A DNA stretch of 64,000 nt from Zeugodacus cucurbitae. Taxonomy: Eukaryota > Arthropoda > Insecta > Diptera > Tephritidae. The stretch is from the NCBI RefSeq assembly GCF_028554725.1, contig NC_071669.1, positions 14,761,001 through 14,825,000 on the forward strand, written 5' to 3'. Positions 46,401-60,084 of this stretch are shown in pieces. Made by a program: the position numbers and the translations under genes. Position 1 is the first letter of the stretch; each line of letters starts with the position of its first letter. The notes below the pieces were generated by a model. That model did no database searches and had not been told where the DNA came from. It saw nothing but the letters and a program-made list of their open reading frames with translations.

Positions 46401-49158
46401 TTATATAAGTTTAATTTAAATAATTTTTTTTTCGAAATTTTAGTTTTTATTATTTTTAATTAAAAATTAATTAAATAAAAAATAATTATTTTTAAAATAA
46501 TAATGTATTAAAATTTAATTTGATTTATTTAATTTAAAATTCTTAACATTTCTTTTTTTTTAGTTATTTTGATTTTTTTTTTATTATTTTCTGATTTTAT
46601 TATTTTTTCTAGTCTTCAAGAGTTATCGATTTCAGCTTGATTACTTGCAATTCTACAATGTTGCAAGCTCATACCGTTATTCCAAATGCACAAAAGAAAT
46701 TCGTTTTTAATTAACAAATCCAAGGCACTTAGGAAGATAGAAGAAAATCTTTTATTCACTCTTATAACACAAGAGTACTATATACAGCCACATAAACATA
46801 TACATATATTTCATATGTGTAAGTGGCGTAGTGTGGCAACACATGCTGGTTGCATGAAATACGAAAATTCAATTAAGCTTATTTAAGCGTTAAAAGCCAA
46901 TGATGCCACACGGCATTAATGCGCATAAGATGCAACAAAATTTGTGGCAACAAGCAGCAGAAAAGCAGAGAGGAAGCAAAAGAGCTTATAAGGCGGCGGA
47001 TATGAAAGGTGGTACACACATATAAATAACTGTTGAAGTCTCCATACATACAAATTATATATGTATATGTGCTTACAATGAATTGCAACAGCTTTTGTTG
47101 TTATTGTTGTTGTCGGCGAGTTGAAGTAAATAAGTCGCTTTGCTGGCTGCTGCATATCCTGCCGCTGCTTACAACCAAGTGAAGTCGTCATTGTGGCTGC
47201 TAAAAGCGTTGTGTTGTTGTTTGTGCATGTCGCTCATATGAAGCCTTTCAGCTTTACGTTGCAGCATGCAAAAAGCCGAACGCCTTGTGGCACGTACACA
47301 CAGACATACAGTTATGCATGTATGTGTGTGCCACAAAAATGAGCATGACAGCAACAACAACAGCAACAAACAAAAGCATCGACCACCGAAAAAAGGGTGC
47401 AGAAGGTGTCACCTTACCGCATAGTGTGGCAAGCATGCTCGCGGCATAGCGAGCTTTTGAGTTGTAGGTTGTATGACGCCGACGCCTTTTGTTGCCACCA
47501 AACTGCTTGGCAGTGGTAAGTATTTTTGTTGCAATGCTTGTTGTTGTTGTGCATTTTACTTAATGCATGCAATCGCATTTAATGCAAGTGGCAAGCAGTG
47601 AGCTAGACAAGTCGTGTGGCAAGCAAAGTGACTTATGTGTAGCACACCCACACACACATACATTCATGCAACGACGAACAACTTTCCTAAAGGCATTTGA
47701 CAGTAAAGCCGATCGTTGGAGCTGCTCAAGCGGAAGGGCGGCGAGTCAAATGCGCATAAGCTTTTATCCTGCTGCCAGCGGTTGTTGTTGCTGCTTTTGG
47801 AAATAAATTGCATTTCATGCAGCAGCAAATGCACTTTTGTCGCCTGTCATTGTTATTGTTTTCAACACATTTGGCCCCACACCAACTTGCCGCACACACG
47901 AACTTACCATTTGCCACACGAAATGATTTGCGAATTTGCATATTACAGTCTCGTCTACAGGCGCACCTTGGAGGCATTCACGCCGAGGCGGCTTAGTAAC
48001 AGCCTTAATGAGTGGATGTGTTGTTGGGGATTGGGTGGCAGAGGTGGCTCATAAGTCAAATGCGGCTTCCTGCATTATTTCTCGTACAGTTATTAGTCAG
48101 TTGTTGGACGCATGTGTTGCACAATAGCAGTTAACTCATATATATTAACTTGACAGGCAACGGGCAAGTAGCTGAGTTAATCTGCGGCGACACTTGTGGC
48201 TCAAAGCGTACGCTTGTTGTTGTTGCTGTGCGCTTAAGTGGATGTGTTGAGGGAAATCAATCTTTTTCGGTCGTATTAATTAGAATGCGAATGCAATTTT
48301 AATTGCGAATGCAATCAGTAAAATGCTAATACATTTGTGTAGACACACAGCGAAATCTACTTACTTGCTTGCATGGTTGCATTCGTTGATATATTATGTA
48401 TTCAAAATTTAAGGCAGGAGTGCCAATTTTGGTTTGAAAGCGTGGAACACTTATGTTTATTAGCGTCTGGCAGTGTTGGTGATGGGGAAGCAGTAAGAAA
48501 TTTATGGTATTGCTAGGAAGTGTATTTGAAAGTGTTAAGTATGGGATATAAGAAGCCTATACTCATCCACTATGTTCAATCTACCACAACTGCCCCTGTA
48601 CTACCTACTTTGGATTAAGAATGGTTGCTTATTGAAAACTTCTGATGCCTTTTCCAATATTTATATACATTTGTTGAATGGCTTGAGTGCTGTCTGGGAC
48701 ATATTACTCTCGACCAAAAGAGCTTTTTCAGATTTGAATTCTTATGATATTTGATGTTCCAATGGAGTTGACCTATCTCAGAAGAAATTCCATCCTTGTT
48801 CTCTTCGAATTGCCATCCGTTTTAGCTCCACGCTATCTAATAAAACTAGAGGTCTAATATTGTAACCAAAGAGGACATTATTTTTTGGCAACTGCACCAT
48901 TGCACTTCTATTATATTTTATTATAATCTAGCCATCGTTCGACTTATAAAGTATATTAATAATTCTGGAACCCTAATTATTTAAACAGATAAGTTCATGG
49001 ATAAGAGAGAAGGTATCATTAAACCTCTAAATTTAAAGACTTAATAGTCCCAGTGGTCTTTCAAAAAGAGTCACTTGTCAAATCGTCTAGGTATACAAAT
49101 ATATCTGAGTAAATGGTGTCTAGTACTTGATCAAAGGGATTAAAGAGACATTGTCTTA
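46401..49158. other. Intergenic, no gene recognised
   Basis: The first 220 bases are nearly pure A/T. From 46800 to 48420 the composition is more balanced, with GTTGTTGTTG/CAACAACAAC clusters (for example 47094-47113, 47351-47370, 47539-47551) and no transposon. This is the longest repeat-free, CAA-rich stretch in the window and a reasonable place to look for enhancers, but no specific site can be named. Confidence 0.45.
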
Positions 49159-49160
49159 TA

Positions 49161-50745
49161 CCCCAGTCAAATAATTATATGTGCAGTACGGCTTTTGTTT
49201 ATATTTCTTATTCACTGTTATTTTTTGAATTCGGTAAATGTGGAATAAAAGGTTGACATGTTACCGTTACTATGCAACAAAAATTGTTTCATACTTTTCT
49301 CGTTCGTTGTAAAGTTACATTAAGAATGTGCTTGTGAATTGGGTAAGGCATAGAAAATTTGTATATGTGCAAAATCAGTTTAGCGGATCTTTCTTACTGA
49401 TAGTGTCGCAGAAAAACTTTTTTTTCTAAAATTTGTTTTCAAAATTATTGTAGGTGCATTAACTTAATGAATTATTAAATATTTGATTACATTTATTTAA
49501 CTTTAAGCCTAAAATGCCTCGTGGTACTAGTTTATCAGCCGAGGAACAAGTAATAATCATAGGAATGCATAAAAGCAGTTCCAAAATAGCTCTAGACCAA
49601 AGCGACATCGGAACTGTATCTCCAAATTTCTTTAAAATCCCACTAATTATGGTATAGTGCGACGCAGCGGACGAAAAACAACATTGATGAGCGTGCGAAA
49701 AGATGATTCGACGGCTAGTAGTTGCGGACTTGATAAGTAGCGATCAAATATGAACCTAGTTCAGACAGAAAATCACAATAAATATAATTTTTCCAATTAT
49801 ATATAAAAATCAGTTTCTGAAACATACCTCCAGGTACCTAAACCAACGCTAAAGAAAGACACAATAAAGCACATTTGAGGTTTGCAAATAAATACTAATT
49901 CTGTGCCGATGAGTGATAGAATACAGTCTTTAGTGACGAAAAAAAAATTAAATTTGGTCGGCCCAGATCATTGCAAGAAATATTGGAGAGATTCGAACCA
50001 GGAACGACGGTCCTACTACAAGCGATGTTTTGGAAGCGGTACCTTGATTTCATGGGCTGCATTTTGCTGCTGTGGAAAGCTATCTACACTCAAATGAATG
50101 CTAATATCAATGTAGATCTTTTGGACAGTGAGTTAATAAAATTTGCTGGCAATATTTATGACATATAACTGGACATATCGAAAGGATAACGCTTCAATCC
50201 ATACGAAGAACATTTTTAACGACCGGAAAATTCCGGTATTACAATGTGCAGCATTGAGTTCGAACCTAAATCCTATTGAGGATCTCTGGGGGAAGCTCTC
50301 TGCTCCTGTTTTCCAAAAAGGAAGTGCGTCAGTTTGAGAGTTTGAGACAGTGCGTCACCTTAAATTAGCCATAAAGCAAGAATTTGCCAATATTTACATA
50401 ACTATTCTACAGTCAGTAGTTAATTCTTCGATTAAGCGGCTTAATTTAGTTTTAAAATATAAGGACAATTCTACTGACTATTAAAATAAACATTTCTTTC
50501 AGTTAAACTCAAATGTATAGGCTTTACTGGTAAAAATAGTAAAATGCACATATAAATATTTACCATTAGCCTAAACTTCATTTCTATTTTATAGTTTAAA
50601 AAATATTTTGAAATTTGTTAATTTTTTGTTTTTTATATCGTATACATTAATAATAACAAACCTGCATATTCAGAAATATTTTGCAATTTTGTAATCTTTA
50701 ATTTTTTTGCAAAAAGTTCATGCACATATAATTATTTGACTGAGG
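49161..50745 (+). mobile_element. Tc3-like transposon, complete ends, dead transposase
   Basis: A 1585-bp element with 25-bp terminal inverted repeats containing CAGTCAAATAATTATATG (49161-49185 and 50721-50745; one or two mismatches at the outer end). Both ends abut TA (49159-49160 and 50746-50747), the Tc1/mariner target duplication. The interior encodes a mutated transposase on the plus strand. Ends this well matched suggest it was still mobilisable after its own gene decayed, or decayed recently. Confidence 0.93.
49514..50484 (+). pseudogene. Tc3-like transposase pseudogene
   Basis: Starts ATG with MPRGTSLSAEEQVIIIGMHK, the N-terminal pattern of Tc3-type transposases. Frameshifts and stops follow soon. 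Later blocks are recognisable: KKLNLVGPDHCKKYWRD, FGSGTLISWAAF, DNASIHT with the second catalytic Asp, and LNPIEDLWG with the catalytic Glu. About four residues are missing between DNASIHT and the Glu block compared with the DD34E family. The C-terminus reads LKLAIKQEFANI and ends KDNSTDY before TAA at 50482-50484. Confidence 0.9.
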
Positions 50746-50747
50746 TA

Positions 50748-51717
50748 CATATTTAGTTAACCAACAAAGCGATCTTCGGATAAATTCTAATCAGGATTTC
50801 ACAACCCTGTGAGTACATACCCAATCCTAAAATGTGCTGAGGACTTCTAATACGCTGTAAATACAAATTTGTGAAAATTCGACTCTATCTTTTCTAGAAC
50901 ACACCTCATATAGACATTGTCCAATAATGAACATCTTCAGATTGGACATATGTTATAAAAATTCTTGAATCTTTCCATATCAACTGCCGATAAGTAATGA
51001 AATCGAATCATTTCACTTATATTTTAGAATATTTTGTGCTGAGTAAACTTTAAAAGGAACTCAACATATTCAATTTTTCAATGCTTTATCAACCACTGGA
51101 AGAAAGAGGGCTGTGGTGAAATATTTGTTTGAACAACTAAGTGGGTAGAGATAGATGGAAGGATAGATGGAAGCAATTTTTAAACGCGGTTATTAACTCT
51201 GGATTACTATTTTCTCAACCGAACTCGCTTAAACGCTTGCAGCTCAATCACATAAACCATGAGAAAAACCAAAATGAAGTTGATTTTCTCAGTGGTTTCA
51301 TTTTGAAATAATCAATAGAGATAGTTGTAAAGTAATCTATTATACATTTATCCCCCTAACTCGCTAATAAGTAACTTCAGTAAACGAAATATTTTGCTCT
51401 CAATCAAATAATCCGTCGCAAACTCACTGAATCCGTATGTTGGTAAGAATCACTATCTAATCACAACCCAATTCCATCATAACCAACCAACTCTATTACC
51501 AATCAATCATACGCTTGCCACACAAATTGCCACACCACAAAGGGAAAGATGATTTCTTTAAATTATTGAAATGTAGAAGAAAGAATTTTGTAACGCACTA
51601 TCGCCGGCAAACAATCGCAAAATGGAAATCACGAAACTACTGTGTTAAGTTAAATTAAGTTGGTGAAATGTGAGGCAGGGTAGAGAACTCATGTGAGAGT
51701 GGGAGTGTGTTGGTGGC
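50748..51717. other. Intergenic, no gene recognised
   Basis: No gene or repeat recognised. Confidence 0.4.
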
Positions 51718-51789
51718 TAGTGTGGGTGTATTGTTGTTGGGTAGTCTGAGTGTATTGTTGTTGGTTAGTATGAGTGAATTGTTGTTGTA
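51718..51789. repeat. 24-bp minisatellite, three units
   Basis: Three adjacent 24-base units start at 51718, 51742 and 51766, each of the form TAGTnTGnGTGnATTGTTGT plus four bases. They differ at four or fewer positions. Confidence 0.9.
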
Positions 51790-52463
51790 TAAGTCCATCA
51801 CATAAGGAATTCAAGCAGAAGCCCTCATCGATGCATTCAGCTGACGACAATAACAAGTATCACACACAGATGCACACTCATTCTCCAAGTAAACTCAACG
51901 ATTGTCATGCTGTCTAACTGTACTGTGCCTTTTGTTCGAAGCACTACACTGCCAGACGAAAATTCAAATCAACCCCACAGGAGAGCGACGCTCAAGCATA
52001 CAGATGTAGGTATATTCATATATACACATATGTATTGATTTGTAATTTCATTCCGCATATGAAGCTAACGAATATTATTGCTGTAATAATAACAGCAACA
52101 ATAGCCTTGCATGCAACATATTATTTCAAAAATGACAACAAAATCGTGAACAATACAGCGCAACAGCAGCGGTAAGCAGTGAGCGTTGCGTGAAGTACAC
52201 TCATAACGGCACAGTCGTTGCTCTGCAAGCAAAATATTTTCACATTTATACGCCTATAAGTATGCTTCGGCGCTTTGTCTGGCGCTTACTTCACTTAACG
52301 CTCTCGGCTGACGCGCGCGTAAATTTTTTTTCTTTCTTTCTACTTGCGATTCTACTGCTTTGTTACGTTGTTGATTGATCGACAGCGCTTACATACACAC
52401 ACACATTGAAACATACAATCGCGAGTTAGACAATGGCATCAACAAAACATCGATGATGGTGGT
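51790..52463. other. Intergenic, no gene recognised
   Basis: CAA/CAG-rich unique sequence without a supported gene. Confidence 0.4.
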
Positions 52464-52483
52464 CACGTGTCGCCTGACACGTG
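52464..52483. promoter_or_regulatory. Perfect palindrome of two CACGTG E-boxes
   Basis: CACGTGTC, four spacer bases, then GACACGTG: an exact inverted repeat with 8-base arms, each containing a CACGTG E-box. CACGTG is bound by bHLH proteins such as Myc/Max, USF or Clock/Cycle dimers. The arrangement is seen directly; the binding factor is not known. Confidence 0.5.
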
Positions 52484-55400
52484 TAACGTTTACATCTTAA
52501 AAGTGCATTCTTAATATGAATTTATTTTATTTTACTCTTTCACTCAACGCAATCGCAGCCTTACACATATATCTATAATAAATATTGGTATGTCTGTCAT
52601 TCTATTAGTGCTACTTCAGTATTTCCCTTCATTTTCGGTTTGATTTTTGTAGTAAGCTTTCTTTAAAGCTTAGCTACACTAAATAAACTTTTGTGTGGCA
52701 TTTGCATAGACTTGTGTGTATGGTGAAGTGGGTAACCTTGATTATAATTTCATAATGTTTGATTTTTTCTAAGCCCATTAACGGTAGTATTAGCTTGTGT
52801 ATAGGACTATTTTTCTTCTTTTTGATTCTGATTCTTCACTGCAGCTCAATCTGATATACATTTAATTTAAAAATCAATAATAGTGTTAGTCGTTTATAGT
52901 TAGTCGAGTAAAAGGTGGCGAATAAAACAGCAACAAAGCTAAATCACTTGAACCTTCATTTAACAAGCAGCGTAGTTGCAAAACGAGAAGGTGATTTCAA
53001 CTTCTTGAAATCTTAGATAAGGAGGCTTATAGGTATGTCCTCTTGAGATATCTAGAGGGTAATTTTTTATTGAATATTTAAAATAATTTTTGAATCCGAG
53101 TCTAGATATATTAATATCGGCAGTCTAAATATTCAACTTTTCAAATTCCGTTTAAGTTGTCAATAGCCTTTAGTATCCGTGACAATAAAATGAGTCCAGG
53201 TCCCCATAGGGCTTCATAGTACCGATAATTCGTAAAAACCACGAGTGACGAATTTTGGGAGCTCATGTGATTTCTAACTAATACCACTTGAGTATTCACC
53301 TTTATGTGTTTTGACAAGAATTCAGCAAAATGTTTCCTAAAACTGCCTTTTTGTGATTGTAAAAGTTTAATAGTCGTGTCTCTATTAAACAAAAGAAATC
53401 TCTGGTTCCCATATTGCGGTGCTGCAATCAGATATGAATTTCCAACAGGAGAACAACTGAATTCGGCAAGCTTCAGGGCTCTATATACACAGATTCTGAG
53501 AGGGAATATGAGTCTTGTAAAAGTACATACCTTGCACTCCCGAAGGTCAAATTCCATAACGTAAACCATTATACCCGAAACAGAGATATTCAAGGGCTTG
53601 TGTTATTTAAATCCATGGCTGTTGTGGCTGAAGGTGTTCGTCAAAATTTTTCACAAGTTTAAGACTCAGTTTAGCATAGCGGGTAGAAGGCAAAGTTCCT
53701 GTATGGAGGAGAAGACTTCTCTTGAGTTTTGTACGAACACTCTCTTCGGAGGTTAATCTAAAATCCGGCAATTATTGGACTAAGCCGTCTAACACAATGA
53801 AACTTCATACACAGGAATGGCACGTAAGAAAACTTATTGAAGTGCCCGTAGACAGTGAAATAATTACTGTGAAGTGTAAAGCAACAACTACAATTTGTTT
53901 TTGTAGAGAGATATTTTGCTAAATGATGCCTTTAACGGTCCAATATAACATTTTTTTCTTCAAAAATATTGCAAAACAAGACTTCTCAGACTTACTGCAA
54001 TATAATTCTTGTGAAACAGTGTCGTAAATGTGTCACTCAAATCGAAATCAAACAAGTAATTATTTATCGATTTATATACACACTTATATTGTTGTTAGAC
54101 ACTTATTTCATCAGTCACTGACTTTCGAAAGACAACGCGTGCAACACAGAGACTACAAAAACAACTTTTTATTGAAATAATTTAAAAATAAATTGAGGAA
54201 ATTGTGCAAAATTAATGGAAAACGTGGCGAGAGTATTAGTTCCTCTACAACACAACAATAACAAACACACAAAAGAATAACACTGACGGCATGAGAATGA
54301 GAAAAAATCGGCACACGCAGCAACAGGCTCGGCAAAAAACAACAAACAATCAAACAAAAATAAATAATTTACACAAAGCTAAATTTCTAACAGGACTAAG
54401 GCATTAAGGCAAACCAGCATATATCCTGTATGCCGAATGCTTTAGCGAGCCACTCAATGTCGACACTCAACGCACTCATGTCAGCTAGGTAATTCGTCAA
54501 AATCAAATCAGCAGCAACAACAACTGTGTTTTGAAGTATGTGAAAACTGAAGCAAAATCACTGCCAAACACTGACTTTCACACCCTGAGGGGTATTAGCA
54601 GGATACTGGCGCAGCGCACGCATGCACACCACGCACACAGGACCTGCGTGCGCCGAGAAGTGTGTCGAAAGTTTTCGCAACGCAATGAAGTCAACTAAAA
54701 AATCGACTTAACAAAAAGGTAATAACAAACAACGATAGCAACAACAACAATAACATAGTGGCAATGAAGATGCTTGAAATTCACAGTTAATGCACTGAAA
54801 AAGTGGCCTGAATCTGCACGGCAAACAAACAAAAAGTGTTTATTTCTATTATTTGTTGTGTGCTTTTGGGCGCGCGGAGGCGTCATCTACGGCACAGTTC
54901 GACAATCAAAATACACTTACAAATACACACACCGACACTGTACAAATACAAATACAAATCGTCGGCAATTATTTCGTTTTGTTCACCACAATTTTCGGTA
55001 ATTACCCCGCCTCAATGGGTTTTCCCACCACAACACACCGCAAAGGCAATCGCAACGGAATCGCTTGAAAAGAAAGTTTATTGTATATATCCTTACTGTG
55101 TATATCCTGCGCATGTGATTGTGCCAAAGGCGACGGCGCGTTGGCTTTGCGCTTCAATTGGCATGTAAAGAGTTAATTTAAGAAAAATACAAATGCACTT
55201 CCCCCGCTCGAGAGCAGCTTATGCTCAGCTTGGCTGAGTTGTGCTGCATATTTGTTGGGATTTTCTCGGATTTGTTTGGCAGCGCACATATTTTATTGTT
55301 ATCCTTTTGTGTTCAAGTGCGTGTGTTTTGCAGCGCGCTTGGCTTTAGTTTCATTTTAATTACACGAAAATTGCGCTTCTGCGCCAATGCACTCAACAGA

Positions 55401-55979
55401 CGCGCGGCAGCATGGCAGTTAGTTGGCTTGTGTCTTTCGCTTTGAGCTGAAATTTTGTCTGCTGGCCTTACGCTCACATGCAACAGTTTGTGTTTTGGTC
55501 CTTTCAAATACCTTAAGGGCCAATTTTGCTTTGTTTTACGCTCAAAGAATATCTATTTTTTGCAAGGAACTCGCGTTTTCCACTGAAAGAAATTTGTTTT
55601 GTTTATTTTGCTAAACAAACATATCACTTCCACACATTTCTACGGGTGTTAAAGAAAATAAATAAAGTTCGTAGGAATTTAGAAGGGGTTTTAGGAAGAC
55701 AACAACTTGTGTGAGATAATTTGGATTCTCAGGCGCTTCCTCTTTCTAAAATAATTAAAAAACGTTTCAACTTTACGTGGAATGACCACTTTTAAGTTCA
55801 TTGTAATTATAAGAGTGCCGAAGAATCAAGCATTATGTTTTCAAATGATTCTTAGTAAGATAGTATGAGCATGAACTTGATATTTAGATAATATATCTCG
55901 GTCTTTTGGAGGGATAAAATTGCCAATTTTGTATTAAAAGTTGTTAACTAACTTGTTTGGAGTCAACTGTTCTAGCTTC
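52484..55979. other. Intergenic, no gene recognised
   Basis: About 3.5 kb. The frame on the minus strand at 53141-53569 is open for 142 codons from an ATG but shows no domain, and the opposite strand is open as well. A 9-base GC-rich inverted repeat GCGCACGCA/TGCGTGCGC lies at 54614 and 54645. Nothing else could be identified. Confidence 0.4.
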
Positions 55980-55988
55980 AATATGTAT

Positions 55989-56850
55989 GTATGTATGTAA
56001 TTGGCGTTGAAACCGTTTAGCCGGTTATAGCCGAATCGATGATAGCGCGCCACTGAGGAGAGGTCTTTCCCTCGCATTCGGCGCCCAAGTGTAACCAGGT
56101 CGCAGTGTAGCCGCTGTCTTTTTATTCGCTGAACTATCGCTCATCGTTCCATCGTCTGCGGTATTCGCCGTTGCCAATGTTCTGAGGACCATAATTCTTG
56201 CGCAAAATTTTCCTCTCGAAAACTCCTAGTGCCGGCTCATCTGATGTTGACAAGTTTCTGCACCATAAAGCAGGACGGGAATGATAAGCGACTTGTAAGT
56301 TTGATTTTGGTTCGTCGAGAGAGGACTTTACTGTTCAATTGCCTACTCAGTCCAAAGTAGTACCTGTTGGCAAGAGTGATTCTGCGTTGGATTTCGAGAC
56401 TGACATTGTTGGTATTGTTAATGCTGGCTCCCAAGTAGACGAAACTATCTACAACTTCAATGTTATGACTGTCAACAGTGACGTGCGAGCCAAGCCGCGA
56501 ATGCGCTGACTGTTTGTTTGATGACGGGAGATATTTCATCTTGTCCTCATTTACGTCTAGACCCATTCGTTTCGCTTCCTTATCTAGGCGGGAAAAAGCC
56601 GAGCTAACAGCGCGGCTTCCGATGATATCAATATCATTGGCGTACGCCAGCAGCTGTGCACTCTTATACAAGATTGTACCTTCTCTTTTTAGCTTTTTTT
56701 TAGTTTTGCGGGGATACCAAATTCAGACATAGCAGCATAGAGACTCCTTTTCGTGCTGTCGAAAGCAGCTTTAAAATCGACAAAAAGGTGGTGTATGTCG
56801 ATCCTCTTTTCACGGGTCTTCTCCAAGATTTAGCGTATGTTGAATCATGT
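55989..56850 (-). mobile_element. RTE-like retrotransposon copy, CATA-tailed, deleted
   Basis: A minus-strand copy of about 862 bases. The tail appears as (ATGT)n at about 55983-55998, overlapping a possible 9-bp duplication AATATGTAT (55980-55988 and 56851-56859). It covers parts of the C-terminal region, the YADD region in altered form (LLAYANDIDIIG, Asp-to-Asn near 56642), and, after an internal deletion near 56690, the palm block around FKAAFDSTKR. It is non-functional. Confidence 0.9.
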
Positions 56851-56859
56851 AATATGTAT

Positions 56860-59800
56860 ATATTCGATATGTATTGGAATCATTTTTTTTCTGTTAGAAG
56901 ATACAGTAATGTATTCCATTCAAAGGCGTGTACATATCTACGACGACAATGGAGTATATTTGTTGCACAAATTTGTAGGTTAGGGAAGCTGGTATTTATT
57001 TTTTCGTTGGTATACTCCTTCCTTATTCAAAATCAATTTCACTACTATATTGATAACATAATCTAAAAAAGCCAGCAGATAGCACATATAACCTAGTGCT
57101 GAACACATGTGAATTTCTCATTAACTGCCGCACCGCATGTGTTCCCACAGCAGAGCCATACATTGTATATAGAAAGCACACAGAAAGTGTCAAAGTGAAA
57201 ATACCGAAACGCGTCAACGCCTAAAACTATGCCAGCGGCATTAGAAAAAATTGAAAAAATGTGAAATTGCGATGTGGATGGTGAGTCTAGCAGATTAACA
57301 AAGTAGTGAATTTTTTAGAATTTGCATATCGATGAAAAAATGCTGCAAATGAAACGGATAGCTAGCAATATCGGAGGCAAACAAATATTTCCGAAAAAAT
57401 TCAGTGTTGTGGATTGTACTCAGATGTCTGATGAAATCTCGAGGGGTGAGTGAAAGTCAATTTCCGCGCTGGTACACACATATAAACGCAACTATACAAA
57501 GTTGTTGTTTTTGTTGCTATTGTTGTTGTACTATCGTGAATTGTCCCCCTCTTTCTCTCTCTATAGAAACAGTGTTAAATGGCCGCAATATGTCATACAA
57601 AGCGCGGTGTAAACAAGCAAACACACTTCATCGCCAATCAAGCGCAAGGTGTGTGAAAGCAACAACAACAAGTAAGTGTAAAAAAAGGAAAATAAAGCAT
57701 AGAACAACAACAATGTAATACTGAAAAGGTACTTGCAAGCAGACGATTTGCATGAAAAATTGCTTCGGTTCGCTAATACGTTTGACTTCCGGTTGATGAA
57801 TTCGAAAGAGGACACGAGAGACAATCGTCGTTGGTGATGTTGCAGAGCCAGAGATAATTTGCATTGAGACTTTTGCGGAAATTTGAATATTGCCAGCTCG
57901 CTATCAGATAATTTGCTGCGCTTCAATTGCAACGGAAGAGGCTGATGGATTTGAGATGAGATTTTTTTCGCTTTCTCTTTTGCAGTAGCAGCAATTCAAT
58001 CTTCAATTGTCACTTAAAGTTGCAACACTTGTGGAAAGTGTGTGTGTGCCCAGAAAAAAACTTGTGGCAAGTGGCAACTGTTGATTTGTTCGGCTCTGGC
58101 AGGGCATTTAAAGGCACAAGCTGTGCAGCCTTTGTAGTCAAATGTCTGTGCTGATATGCAAATTTTTATGTCCTGCCAAATTTTTGTTTCTTGTTTTTTT
58201 GCTTTTTTCGTCATTTGCAAATTCATCATTTGGCAAAATTTCAATTTCATTTTTTTTCTTTGCACACTACTATCTATTTGCTGTGTGGAGTTTTAGCATT
58301 TAATAGCGCTACCGTTGCCGCCGCCTTTGTTGATGATGACACAAAATGGTGTTAGGCTATGAATGAGTAACGACCGGAACGTTGTTTTATGGGCGCTATG
58401 ATAAAGCGGCTGCAGGAAATAAAAGCACAAAACTAACGGTAGTTGATACCACGTAGACTAGGAGTGCATATTGGATATGCAAGTAATAGTATGGGCAGGT
58501 GTTGGTGTTGTTGGGTGTGGGTATCTGCAAGTGATGACATGCATAGTAGCATGCTTTTCGGGGCCAATTGTGTATAAAGACATATATGAGTATTTGCATA
58601 TTTGATACCGGTAATAGCCTACTTTTCTAAAATCAGAAATCCAACTAAAAATTCGAACCAAGCGCGTAAAGATACCCAATGAACTTAAAGAGGATACTAT
58701 TGAACTTTGCTCAAATTCCGCTTAGACTTGGGTCGATAGTAGTTTTACCGAGACCGGCTTTTAAATCAAGGTCGATAATTGGTACGATAATCCACTTGTT
58801 GTCAAATCATATACGTTAATTTTCAGTATTACTAGAGAGCTTTACTCCATAGGTGATAGGACCCTAAACGGGGTAATCGCAAACAAATGTGGTATATATC
58901 CCAAACTAACCTCTAATCTCTTTGCTAGGATTCTGGATCCAAATAATACAACTCTCTTGTTCCACTTATTAAAAATATAGATGAATTTACTTATCTTATC
59001 AAAATGAGAATCCTTCTATAAGAGATCAACTAATTTTTTAAGGTTTGAGTATTTTGATACCAAATTAACGAAAATAGTGATCTGAAGAAGTAGCCAAGGA
59101 CATAAAATTCGAAACTCAAATTCAAACTTCATCTGATATACTTGAGCTCGCTGAGACTACGAAGACTCACTACCAAATTTATGCAAATCCAATTTAAATG
59201 TTTGCAATTGCAATTTCAATTTGAAATTTCATTACAAATACAGCAACAGAGTGGTAAATTGGCGAATGTTAAAAATGAAAATAAATTATTTGTATACAAA
59301 TCATTTGACGCAGCTCATCCGGCTGAATGATTGCGCTGAATGACAAGACCACAAAGAAGTAAGTAAATAAATGTGTATGTAGGCCTATTACCATGCTTTG
59401 TGTTTGTCATAAAATGACAGCAATTTATTTAAAATGCGGCTCGTAAACTAAATCCGCACACATTTAAGCGCATCACATTTGCGAAAAATGCGAAAATTTG
59501 CGCATATCAGAAACGAAAAATTTCGCACCAACTTGTACCAGTCAGACTGTGAGTACAGCATAGCAGTTAAGCATTCGAGCTCATCAGGCATTTTGCATAC
59601 ATTTTCGCTACCTTTTTTCCCACCACAAAGTGGTTACTTATTCAAATTATCCCTCGCCTGCTTGTGACCATTAAATGAAATCCATCAACGAAATTGCTTT
59701 GGAAATCATCAAACTCATCACAGGCGCAGCACTAAAGTGAGCAGAGGCTGGTTGGACTGTTGTGACAGTGCGACAGGTTTAAATTTTATGTGGGTCTCTT

Positions 59801-60084
59801 AGTTGAGAAGATGATATTACTCTTTGGATGTTGGTTATATTTTCTTCACGTTTGGTTCTTACTTTTCAAAGTGTCAGGTTACTTGAGCCTGCATAGCTTA
59901 GCTATATAGCTTTGAAAGAAATAGTTGAATAGGCTCGGACACAACCGAAGACGACACTATTTTCTGTAAGAAATACCTCAAGCGCTATGCTAATGATTGC
60001 AAGCGATTTCTTATAAGTGGTGGAGACTAGTAGAGTTCCATTAGAAAAGTTGAAGGAAGGTAAACATGAGGAGCTTTCACAGCC
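56860..60084. other. Intergenic, no gene recognised
   Basis: Over 3 kb of mostly unique sequence, with CAA/TTG runs near 57501-57530 and 57660-57712. No protein or RNA gene could be recognised. Confidence 0.4.

Noticed and set aside
47605..47614. p53 half-site AGACAAGTCG, attractive because p53 controls reaper in Drosophila
   Set aside because: Nine of ten bases match, but there is no adjacent second half-site and it lies over 30 kb from the gene.
53141..53569. Minus-strand open frame of 142 codons from an ATG
   Set aside because: No recognisable domain, no promoter or poly(A) context, and the opposite strand is open over much of the same interval. Length alone is not enough in 64 kb.
54614..54653. 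GC-rich 9-base inverted repeat with a 22-base spacer
   Set aside because: Lies in a CACGCA-rich patch where such pairs arise easily, and no terminator or target-duplication context is present.
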